Under the pieces are notes generated by a model. The model searched no databases. It saw only the letters and a program-made list of their open reading frames with translations, and was not told where the DNA came from. This document shows, piece after piece, positions 58,301 to 64,000 of a stretch of 64,000 bases of DNA. The DNA is from Streptomyces liliifuscus (GTDB taxonomy: Bacteria > Actinomycetota > Actinomycetes > Streptomycetales > Streptomycetaceae), in the NCBI RefSeq assembly GCF_016598615.1, contig NZ_CP066831.1, positions 7,316,001 to 7,380,000 of the forward strand. The letters run 5' to 3'. The stretch's first letter is position 1. Each line of letters begins with the position of its first letter. The translations under genes were made by a program, and so were the position numbers.

Positions 58301-58986
58301 CGTGGCTCGGCACCGGGCTCGGCTGGGGCCAGCAACGGGCAGGCGGTCAGATGCAGTTCAACACCCCGGGCTGGGGCGACTCCGGGCCCGACCACACAGG
58401 CTTCGGCAATGTGTGGAGCGACGAGACCGGAATGACCCAGTTCACCGAGGTGTACCTCGACGGGGAACTGGTCGACCGGCGGATGAGCTCCGGCGCCTAT
58501 GTCTCGGACGCCCCCGCGGACGAGCACACGTACAAGGTCGTCACGGACACGACGCTGGACGCGGACCGCTGGAAGCTGAGCGCGTTGGGCCACTCCGAGT
58601 GGACGTTCAGGTCGGCGGCCACCCCCGAGAACCGCTGGACCGTACTGCCGCTGCTCAACCTCGGCTTCGACGTCGACACGGACCTCGCGGGGAACGTTCG
58701 GGGCGGGAGCCGGCTGCCGGTGGGGATCCACTCCTCGTACGTGGCGGGTGCGACGGACACCGGCGCCACGGGGGCCATCGGCGGCGGGAAGCTCGAAGTC
58801 TCCTACGACGACGGGAAGTCGTGGCGGACGGTACGGCTGTCCGGATCGGGCTCGGGTGAAGCCGCCTGGAAGGGGACCCTCACCGTGCCGCGCGGCGCTG
58901 AGTACGTGTCGCTGCGGGCCTCGGCGAGCGACGACCGGGGTGGTTCGGTGACACAGGAGATCATCCGGGCGGTGGGCGTGCGGTAG
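55330..58986 (+). CDS. Large secreted subtilisin-like serine protease (S8)
   Basis: A 1218-residue secreted protease precursor. The signal peptide ends near residue 29 (GGAEAQ), followed by a prodomain to about 190. The S8 catalytic domain has Asp222 in VAVLDTGVDVGHPDL, His254 in RNGHGTHVTSTVG and Ser427 in MSGTSMATPHVAGVAAL. The C-terminal 750 residues are mostly beta-rich and include a PA-like insert (about 790-850, VRGKAVLVRMREGAVPSEIA). There is no sorting signal. The ATG at 55330 has an AGAAGAGG site; an open in-frame stretch upstream (to 55093) lacks a start signal. It is divergent from the conflict operon; the shared 240-bp region may coordinate them, but no functional link is shown. 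Confidence 0.92.
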   Translation: MTRGSARRGAALASAGLVLALLPTGGAEAQEAEGQDTGTRARTRDASAARTVTLVTGDKVTVTDLGGRKTVAVERPRGATGAVRTQTANGALTVVPDEALPYLRAGTLDQRLFDVGELIRQGLTDSSTGELPLIVTYEKGARVATPRGAERTRGLPSVHGAAVDADKGRTFWRALTRQDGIDKVWLDGRVRADMAESNAQIGTPEAWEAGLTGKGVTVAVLDTGVDVGHPDLDGRVSATRSFIEGEEVADRNGHGTHVTSTVGGSGAASDGKEKGVAPGATLAVGKVLGDQGSGSESQIIAGMEWAARDVGAEVVSMSLGSTEPSDGTDPMAQAVETLSKETGALFVVAAGNTGAPSSIGSPGAADSALTVGAVDSADQAAYFTSAGPRYGDNALKPDLSAPGVDILAARSGLAPGSGDYTAMSGTSMATPHVAGVAALLAERHPDWTGAQLKSALMSTSKQLDASAHVLGAGRVSVPEAVKAGVTATGSVDLGFHRWPYESNEPVTRTVTYTNSSDSTVELTLAVRGASEGVATLADSTLTVPAHGTASTTVTGDGDKAPVGNTSGQIVASTADGTTVAHTAFGLVKEEERYTLTVHVKDRAGDPTAADLVVQRLAEGVDPFPAAVGDSGTVELRLKPGTYSLNTFLDVRGSRGADSLGLGFLAAPEIDLDRDREITLDGRRLREVAARVDRRTETRQLLMEYDRAANGSDLFGAVQVPVKYDSVFAAPTAKVTEGSFEYRTVWRLGKPMLEVKGVGEAVVQPGSTLVEGRRRLPLVDVGTGEYGGKDVRGKAVLVRMREGAVPSEIAQAAQDAGAEALFVTDDVPGRLNAWFGTDDNADRPIQIATVNTADAARLRAARKVETNGTRNTPYTYDLSEGHRGSIPARDLTYEPSRGQLAVLDTRFHAVKPVSGSEFRYSLTDDSFPIGIGFQERIDFPAERTEYVSTGPGQLWHESVNVGAGDLEERSGLVRYRGGTHPDLDWFRPVWHPWLGTGLGWGQQRAGGQMQFNTPGWGDSGPDHTGFGNVWSDETGMTQFTEVYLDGELVDRRMSSGAYVSDAPADEHTYKVVTDTTLDADRWKLSALGHSEWTFRSAATPENRWTVLPLLNLGFDVDTDLAGNVRGGSRLPVGIHSSYVAGATDTGATGAIGGGKLEVSYDDGKSWRTVRLSGSGSGEAAWKGTLTVPRGAEYVSLRASASDDRGGSVTQEIIRAVGVR

Positions 58987-59015
58987 GTACGGCACGGAAC
59001 CGTACGGACGCGGAC

Positions 59016-59050
59016 GGCGCCGCCTCCCCCTGGGGCCGGGAGGCGGCGCC
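59016..59050. terminator. Bidirectional terminator between subtilase and carboxyltransferase genes
   Basis: Perfect 13-bp arms ggcgccgcctccc and gggaggcggcgcc with a 9-base loop lie 30 bases past the subtilase stop and 21 bases before the end of the converging carboxyltransferase gene. Confidence 0.85.
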
Positions 59051-59071
59051 TTCGTTCCGGGAACGGGCCTG

Positions 59072-60493
59072 CTAGGACGGCGACTTCAGTGGCTCCACGA
59101 TGCCGCGTACGACACCGAGGTCCACCAAGTCCTGCGGTCGGATGCGGAGTTGGTCGGCCGTGGCCCGGACCTTCTCCGGTGGCCGTTTGAGGATGGCCGC
59201 CGCGAGCTCGGGGGCGATGACCGAGAAGTAACTGTCCGGCGTGGCCCAGGTGTTGTCCGGTGCGGCGAGGGCCAGCGCGCCGCCCGAGCCGCCCTCGCCG
59301 ATCAGCAGCGTGGTGAGGGGCGTTCCGGCGGCGGCCACGGCTCCGAACACGTCCGCGATCGCCGCACCCGCGCCCTGCCGTTCCGCCTCCGCGTCGTTGG
59401 CGGCACCCGGGGTGTCCACCAACGTCAGTACGGGGATGCGGAGTCGGTCCGCGAGCCGGATCAGCCGGGCGGCGGTGCGGTAGCCGGCGGGGCGGGTGGC
59501 GGTACCCGTCTGGGCCGCGTAGGCCACGGTGCGGCCGCCGTCCTTCAGCACGCCGAACCCGCAGAGCATCCCGTCGTCCGTCCCGCCGCAACGGTCACCG
59601 CTGATCGCCGCACGACGGGCGAAGTGGGCGTCCAAGTAAGCGGTGGCGCGGGGGCGTTGTGAGGAACGGGCGTTGTCCACCGCCTCCCAGCCGGTGGCCG
59701 GCAGATCGGTGGCGGCCAGTGCGGGCGGAGGCGGGACCGGCTCGGCCGACGGGTGGGTCAGCAGGTGCAGCCACAGCCCCAGCAGCTCGGGCAACTCCGC
59801 CGGTGGCACCACCGCGTCGACCGCTCCCGCCGCCAGCTGCGCCTCAGCCGTGTACGCCGCCGGGTCGGCCTCGGGCGGACGTACGCGTGAGCCCGCGAAG
59901 CCCACCTGGGCGCCCGGGAGCGCGAGGACGACATCGGCGCCCGCGCCCAGGGTGGCCCAGCCGCCGCCCGTCGTGGGGTCGCGCAGGACCGCGATCTGCG
60001 GCAGCCCGGCCTCGCGGGTGAGCGTCGACTGCCGTGCCACGCGCTGGAGTTGGACCAGCGCCCGCATGCCCTCCTGCATACGGCTGCCGCCCGTGGCGAC
60101 GAGGGAGACGACCGGGAGCCGGTGCTCGCGCGCGTACGCGTGGGCCGCCTCCAGCCGGTCGCCCGTACGCTCGCCCAGCGATCCGCCCAGGAAGCCGAAC
60201 TCGAACGAGATGAGCACGGTCGCCGTCCCGCCGACGGTCGCCGTACCGCAGACGACCGACTCCTCCTCACCCGTGCGGGCGGCGGCGCGGGCGCGCGAGG
60301 CGTCGTAACCCTGCCAGGACAGGGGCCCGTCCGGCCCGTACTTCCTTACGGGGCCTACGGGGCCTACGGGGCCTACGGGGCCTACGGAGCTTGCAGGGCT
60401 CGCGGGTTCCACGGGCTCGGTCAGTTCGGTGAACCCGGAGGTGACCAGGTCGATCGCCTCGCGGGCCGTGTACCGCGGCACGGACTCAGTCAT
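59072..60493 (-). CDS. Acyl-CoA carboxylase carboxyltransferase, fused beta and alpha halves
   Basis: A 473-residue protein combining both crotonase-fold halves of acetyl-CoA carboxylase carboxyltransferase. The AccD-like half (about 70-255) includes EFGFLGGSLGERTGDRLEAA, ATGGSRMQEGMRALVQLQR and DPTTGGGWATLGAGADVV, without the AccD zinc finger. The AccA-like half (about 285-465) has LTLVDTPGAANDAEAERQG, LLIGEGGSGGALALAAPDN and YFSVIAPELAAAILK. It transfers carboxyl between biotin and acyl-CoA; no biotin carboxylase or BCCP gene is adjacent. The start overlaps the malonyl-CoA synthetase gene by 8 bases, so malonyl-CoA is the likely shared metabolite. A VGP repeat sits near residue 40. Confidence 0.85.
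   Translation of the reverse strand: MTESVPRYTAREAIDLVTSGFTELTEPVEPASPASSVGPVGPVGPVGPVRKYGPDGPLSWQGYDASRARAAARTGEEESVVCGTATVGGTATVLISFEFGFLGGSLGERTGDRLEAAHAYAREHRLPVVSLVATGGSRMQEGMRALVQLQRVARQSTLTREAGLPQIAVLRDPTTGGGWATLGAGADVVLALPGAQVGFAGSRVRPPEADPAAYTAEAQLAAGAVDAVVPPAELPELLGLWLHLLTHPSAEPVPPPPALAATDLPATGWEAVDNARSSQRPRATAYLDAHFARRAAISGDRCGGTDDGMLCGFGVLKDGGRTVAYAAQTGTATRPAGYRTAARLIRLADRLRIPVLTLVDTPGAANDAEAERQGAGAAIADVFGAVAAAGTPLTTLLIGEGGSGGALALAAPDNTWATPDSYFSVIAPELAAAILKRPPEKVRATADQLRIRPQDLVDLGVVRGIVEPLKSPS
60350..60385 (-). repeat. 9-bp tandem repeat, four units, inside the carboxyltransferase gene
   Basis: Four perfect ggggcctac units (plus strand) encode VGPVGPVGPVGPV in the N-terminal linker. 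In frame, so copy changes only lengthen or shorten the linker. Confidence 0.92.
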
Positions 60494-62021
60494 GGGTCAG
60501 CGCACGCTTCATGATCTTGCCCATGTCATTGCGGGGCAGGGCGTCGAGGTGGTGGACGACACGGGGCCGCTTGTGGGGCGCGAGGCGGCGGGCCACATGG
60601 TCGGCCAACTCGTCGACGGATGGCGGCGATTGGGGATCCGCGGGCACGATCCACGCCACGATCCGCTCACCCAGGTCGGCGTCCGGTTCACCGGTGACCG
60701 CGGCCTCGCGCACGCCCGGGTGCTCCAGCAGCGCGTTCTCGATCTCGCCCGCCCCGATCTTGTAGCCGCCGCTCTTGATCAGGTCGGTGGCCTTTCGGCC
60801 GACGATGCGTACGTAGCCGTCGGGGTCGCGCACCGCCATGTCGCCGGTGCGGAACCAGCCGTCCTCGGTGAAGGCCGCCGCGGTCGCCTCGGGCCGGTTC
60901 AGATACTCGGTGAAGAGGTTCGGCCCGCGGACCTGGATCTCGCCGACGGTCTCCCCGTCGTACGCCTCGACGGCCGTCGTCCCGTCCTCCTCCGTCAGCC
61001 GCAGTTCGACGCCCGGCAGCGGGACACCGACCGTGCCCGCGCGCGGCTCCCCGTCGGCGCGGACGCTGGTGTTCATCAGGGTCTCCGTCATCCCGTACCG
61101 CTCGATGACCCGGCGCCCGGTCGCCTGCGCGATCCGCTCGTGGTCGTGCACGGGCAGGGCCGCCGACCCCGACACGAGCAGCCGCGCCCTGGCCAGGGCC
61201 TTCGCGAGCGCGGGGTCTTCGGGCACGGTCTCCGCGATCCGGTGGTACATCGTCGGCACCCCGAACAGCATGGTGGCGCCCTCGCTCAACTCCCTTGTCA
61301 CGCCCGCCGTTTCGAAGCGACCCAGATGCCGTACGGATCCGCCGCGGCGCAGCGGGCCGAGGATGCCCAGGATCAGTCCGTGCACGTGGAAGAGGGGGAG
61401 ACCGTGCACGAGGACGTCGTCACCGGTCCACTGCCAGGCGTCCGCGAGGGCGTCGAGGGTGGCGGCGACGGCCCGGCGGGGGATGACGGCGCCCTTCGGG
61501 GGGCCGGTGGTGCCGGAGGTGTAGACGATGAGGGCGGGGGTTTCGGGGGTGAGACCGGGGGGCCCGATGGTGGCGGGGGCGCCTGTGGCGGGAGATGCCA
61601 CCCCCGTGCCGCGTACGTCGATGTCCGCGTCCACGTCGACGCGCTCCAACGCGTCGAGTGCGGGCGGGAGTTGAGTGCCTGCCGCCGCGAGTACCAGGGT
61701 CGGGGCGCTGTCCGACACGATGTGCCCCAGCTCGCTCTCGCCCGACTTCGGATTGAGCGGTACGGCCGGGACGCCGGCCAGCAGCGCGGCGACCACGGCG
61801 ACCGCGGTCTCCAGGGTGGGCGTGGCCCAGACGGCGATCCGGCCCGCCTCCGCGACGCGGGCGACGAGGGGGGCGGCGGTGGCCGCGAGCTCGCCGTAGG
61901 TCAGGGCGCGGTCGCCGAAGCGCAGGGCGGGCCGGTGCGCGCCGGGGCCGTCCGGGTCCGCCCGGGCCTCGGTCAGGGCCGGGAAGAGATCCGGGGAGTG
62001 AGCCGGGGAGAGAGGGGACAC
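60486..62021 (-). CDS. matB: Malonyl-CoA synthetase
   Basis: A 511-residue acyl-adenylate-forming ligase converting malonate, CoA and ATP to malonyl-CoA. The ATP loop is LIVYTSGTTGPPKGAVIP. The substrate region FHVHGLILGILGPLRRGGSV contains the His and Arg known to bind the malonyl carboxylate in S. coelicolor MatB. A5/A8 motifs are VIERYGMTETLMN and GWFRTGDMAVRDPDGYVRIVGR, and the catalytic Lys lies in LPRNDMGKIMKRAL. The GTG at 62021 has AAGGAG upstream. It lies 90 bp after the MatC-type carrier gene and overlaps the carboxyltransferase gene, giving an operon for malonate use or polyketide extender supply. Confidence 0.92.
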   Translation of the reverse strand: MSPLSPAHSPDLFPALTEARADPDGPGAHRPALRFGDRALTYGELAATAAPLVARVAEAGRIAVWATPTLETAVAVVAALLAGVPAVPLNPKSGESELGHIVSDSAPTLVLAAAGTQLPPALDALERVDVDADIDVRGTGVASPATGAPATIGPPGLTPETPALIVYTSGTTGPPKGAVIPRRAVAATLDALADAWQWTGDDVLVHGLPLFHVHGLILGILGPLRRGGSVRHLGRFETAGVTRELSEGATMLFGVPTMYHRIAETVPEDPALAKALARARLLVSGSAALPVHDHERIAQATGRRVIERYGMTETLMNTSVRADGEPRAGTVGVPLPGVELRLTEEDGTTAVEAYDGETVGEIQVRGPNLFTEYLNRPEATAAAFTEDGWFRTGDMAVRDPDGYVRIVGRKATDLIKSGGYKIGAGEIENALLEHPGVREAAVTGEPDADLGERIVAWIVPADPQSPPSVDELADHVARRLAPHKRPRVVHHLDALPRNDMGKIMKRALTHD

Positions 62022-62111
62022 GCGTCGTACTCCTTAGGTCGAACGTCGAAGGCCGCCCGTCGGCAGCAGCCCGTCGGAGGCTGCCCGTCGGAACGCACGG
62101 CCCGGCCGGTG

Positions 62112-63494
62112 TCATCCCCAGTCGGGGACCACCAGCGCGAGCCACACCACGGCGGGGACCACGGCCACCACGATCCCTCCGTACATCATCAACTGCCGGA
62201 AGAAACGCTCCCGGTCGACGCCGGGTGCCGCCGCGAGCACCAGCGCGCCGTTCGTCGAGAACGGGCTCACGTCCACCACCGTCGCCGACACCGCGAGCGC
62301 CGCCACCATGCCGACCGCCCCGATCTCGCCCTGCGCCAGGAACGGCACCGCCAGCGGGATCAGCGCCCCCATGATGCCGACGGACGAGGCGAACGCCGAG
62401 ACCAGCGCGCCGATGTAGCAGAGGAGCACGGCGGACAGCAGCGGGACGCCGATGTCGCTGACGCCCTCCCCGGCCCAGTCGATCGTGCCCATCTCGTCCA
62501 GGACGCCGACGTACGTCAGCACACCGCAGATCAGCAGGACCGTGGGCCAGGCGATCTGGCCGACGGCGTTGCGGCTGTCCTCCGGCCAGCAGGTGCTGAG
62601 CAGGACGGCGAGCGTGATGGAGGTCAGACCGGCGTCCAGGTCGAAGGCGAGCACGGCGACGACCAGGGCGACGAGAGCGGCGAGGGTGGCCATGCGGGCG
62701 GGGTTGAGCCGCGTGGCGTCGTCCTCGCGTTCCTCCGAACGGTCCTCCGAACGGTCCTCTGCACGATCCTTCTCAAGGTCGACTTCGCGGCCCGCGGGCG
62801 CGCTCTTCGTGTCCGCGCCCGCGCCGGCCGAGACCGTGGACGACGAGGCCGACGCCGAGACCGGGGCAGTCTCCGCGACCGTGCCGTCGTTGCGCAGCTT
62901 CAGCCCGCCGAACAGCACGAACACCACAGCCGCGATCACGAGGTTGACGACGAGCGAGGCGAGGAATAGGGCGATCTCGTTGCCGGGCAGCTTCTCGCGC
63001 TCGACGATGCCGTTGACGATCGTCCCGTAGATGCTGATCGGGGAGAAGCCGCCGCCCTGCGCGCCGTGCACCACCATCGCGCCCATCAGCAGCGGGCTGA
63101 TGTGGTAGCGCGCGGCGAAACTCAGCGCGATCGGCGCCACGATGGCGACGGCGGCCGGGCTGACCGCGCCGATCGCGGTGAGCGCTCCCGTCAGCACGAA
63201 CATCACCCACGGGATCAGTACGACCCGCCCGCGCACGAGCCGGATCGAGGCGTGGACCAGCCAGTCGGTGGTGCCGTTGGCGCGGGCGATCGCGAACAGA
63301 TAGGTCACGCCGACGAGTACGACGAAGAGGTCGCCGGGGAATCCGGCGAAGATCTTGTCGGTGTCGAGGTCCGCGACCAGTTCGCCGACTCCGAAGGCGG
63401 CGGCGAAGGCGAGGGCGCCCATGTTGATGGAGCGGGTGGTGGCGATCACGAACACCACGACGAGCACAAGGATCGAGATCAGTTCGGCGGACAT
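62112..63494 (-). CDS. MatC-type dicarboxylate (malonate) carrier
   Basis: A 460-residue membrane protein of the ion transporter/SLC13-related group with about 11 hydrophobic spans. The N-terminal MatC-like part reads AELISILVLVVVFVIATTRS, LDTDKIFAGFPGDLFVVLVG and TGALTAIGAVSPAAVAIVAP, with the conserved VHGAQGGGFSPISIYG. A charged cytoplasmic loop near the middle contains ERSEDRSEEREDDATR. The C-terminal half repeats the fold with PFSTNGALVLAAAPG. Malonate is the inferred substrate because matB follows in the operon. The ATG at 63494 (MSAELIS) is chosen; upstream in-frame sequence is promoter DNA. Confidence 0.85.
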   Translation of the reverse strand: MSAELISILVLVVVFVIATTRSINMGALAFAAAFGVGELVADLDTDKIFAGFPGDLFVVLVGVTYLFAIARANGTTDWLVHASIRLVRGRVVLIPWVMFVLTGALTAIGAVSPAAVAIVAPIALSFAARYHISPLLMGAMVVHGAQGGGFSPISIYGTIVNGIVEREKLPGNEIALFLASLVVNLVIAAVVFVLFGGLKLRNDGTVAETAPVSASASSSTVSAGAGADTKSAPAGREVDLEKDRAEDRSEDRSEEREDDATRLNPARMATLAALVALVVAVLAFDLDAGLTSITLAVLLSTCWPEDSRNAVGQIAWPTVLLICGVLTYVGVLDEMGTIDWAGEGVSDIGVPLLSAVLLCYIGALVSAFASSVGIMGALIPLAVPFLAQGEIGAVGMVAALAVSATVVDVSPFSTNGALVLAAAPGVDRERFFRQLMMYGGIVVAVVPAVVWLALVVPDWG

Positions 63495-63579
63495 ACGGGC
63501 TCCCGTCTTTGGGTCCCTTGTCGAGCGGATGGCGAGTGGGTGGCGAGCGGATGGTGAGCGGGGCGGCAGATTGGCCAAG

Positions 63580-63590
63580 TGGCTGAACCA
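63580..63590. promoter_or_regulatory. Candidate GntR operator 1
   Basis: TGGCTGAACCA, a near-perfect 5-1-5 inverted repeat, is 85 bases upstream of the carrier start. A related site in the opposite orientation lies 46 bases further. Confidence 0.55.
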
Positions 63591-63635
63591 CATTGGGTGG
63601 TGCTCGTGGAGAGCGTCAAGAGAAGTGACGTAAAT

Positions 63636-63646
63636 TGGCTCAGCCA
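63636..63646. promoter_or_regulatory. Candidate GntR operator 2
   Basis: TGGCTCAGCCA is a perfect 5-1-5 inverted repeat matching operator 1 when read on the other strand (TGGCTGAGCCA). A further palindrome (TGGGC-cactt-GCCCA, 63656-63670) follows toward the regulator gene. Confidence 0.6.
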
Positions 63647-63756
63647 CTCATCCACTGGGCCACTTGCCCACAGGAACGCTGAGCCGGTCACCCCCGGTGT
63701 TACGCTGCGCCCGCAGGGGGACGAACCACCCGCAACAGGGGACAAGGGGGACGGGC

Positions 63757-64000
63757 ATGACCGACGCACTGCGCCCGATGACTGCCAAGCCGCGCCTGTA
63801 CGAGCAGGTCCTCGACCGGTTGCGCAGTTACGCGGCCGAGGGTGGTCTGGGTGCCGGCGACCGCCTCCCGCCCGAGCGCGACCTGGCGGCCCGCCTCGGC
63901 GTCAGCCGCGCCTCGGTGAAGCAGGCCATCGTGGTCCTGGAGGTGCAGGGCCTGGTGGAGGTCCGCCACGGCGGCGGGACCTACCTGGTCCGCGACACCC
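63757..64000 (+). CDS. GntR-family regulator of the malonate module, 3' truncated by window edge
   Basis: The first 81 residues of a GntR-type regulator. The winged helix-turn-helix has YEQVLDRLRSYAAEGGLGAG, DRLPPERDLAARLGVSRASVKQAI and GLVEVRHGGGTYLVR, the usual GntR ending. The effector domain lies beyond the window; FadR/FCD type is likely from the spacing and context. It is divergent from the malonate carrier operon with two matching inverted repeats between, so it most likely represses or activates that operon in response to malonate or malonyl-CoA. Confidence 0.88.
   Translation, partial: MTDALRPMTAKPRLYEQVLDRLRSYAAEGGLGAGDRLPPERDLAARLGVSRASVKQAIVVLEVQGLVEVRHGGGTYLVRDT

Noticed and set aside
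55126..58995. A 1289-residue open frame antisense to the subtilase
   Set aside because: It shadows the S8 protease codon by codon, with low-complexity His/Arg/Gly content and no domain pattern.

Overview
The window is high-GC actinobacterial chromosome, almost certainly Streptomyces. GC-rich third codon positions, GTG starts, an Mbl homologue, a HrdA-type sigma factor next to dnaG and a single confirmed TTA codon all fit. From memory, the gene order (nir / FMN reductase / nas / dgt / dnaG / hrdA / ABC pair / xylB-like / tRNAs / mbl / matB) matches the SCO2490-SCO2440 part of the S. coelicolor core chromosome. No genome was searched.

Region by region. 1-3 kb: 3'-truncated nirB and a coupled FAD oxidoreductase. 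3-6 kb: a NarL-type two-component pair and a TSUP permease. 6-7.6 kb: a class F sortase and an anchored-looking surface protein. 7.8-8.5 kb: an FMN reductase behind a likely SoxR box. 8.5-14 kb: two phosphotransferase-fold proteins and a RavA/ViaA-like MoxR plus vWA pair. 14-19 kb: VOC protein, M4 metalloprotease, gamma-glutamylcyclotransferase and a SpoIIE-type phosphatase. 19-23.6 kb: assimilatory nitrate reductase, a small tendamistat-like secreted protein, a DUF218 protein and a CbiX-type chelatase. 23.8-32 kb: dgt, ferredoxin-reductase-like protein, dnaG, a coupled hypothetical/nucleotidyltransferase pair and hrdA, ending in a large nested inverted repeat. 32-38 kb: a heterodimeric ABC exporter, an FGGY kinase, a YtxH-like protein and three tRNAs. 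38-44 kb: a catabolic-looking accessory stretch (LLM oxidoreductase, hydrolase, LysR, PhzF, a decayed amidohydrolase, a secreted GH5). 44-46.7 kb: a sensor kinase with an eroded ATPase domain and mbl. 46.9-55.1 kb: a four-gene operon. 55-64 kb: a secreted subtilase, then a malonate module (fused carboxyltransferase, malonyl-CoA synthetase, MatC-type carrier, divergent GntR regulator).

The outstanding system is the operon at 46886-55089 on the minus strand: Trypco1-like protein, trypsin-VMAP-C protein, MoxR ATPase, and a 1591-residue SAV_2336/vWA protein. It has the parts of the vWA-MoxR-VMAP ternary conflict systems described by the Aravind group. The vWA subunit also carries a pseudokinase, a SARP-like DNA-binding/BTAD module, a possible SPFH-like region and a degenerate HAD domain. 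The first gene has a TTA codon at position 4, suggesting bldA control. Two of the genes carry copies of a dispersed Streptomyces palindrome inside their reading frames.

Nitrate is reduced by the NasA-type enzyme, nitrite by NirB, and the CbiX-type chelatase could make the siroheme NirB needs. In the malonate module, the carrier imports the dicarboxylate, MatB activates it to malonyl-CoA, and the fused carboxyltransferase would act on malonyl/acetyl-CoA.
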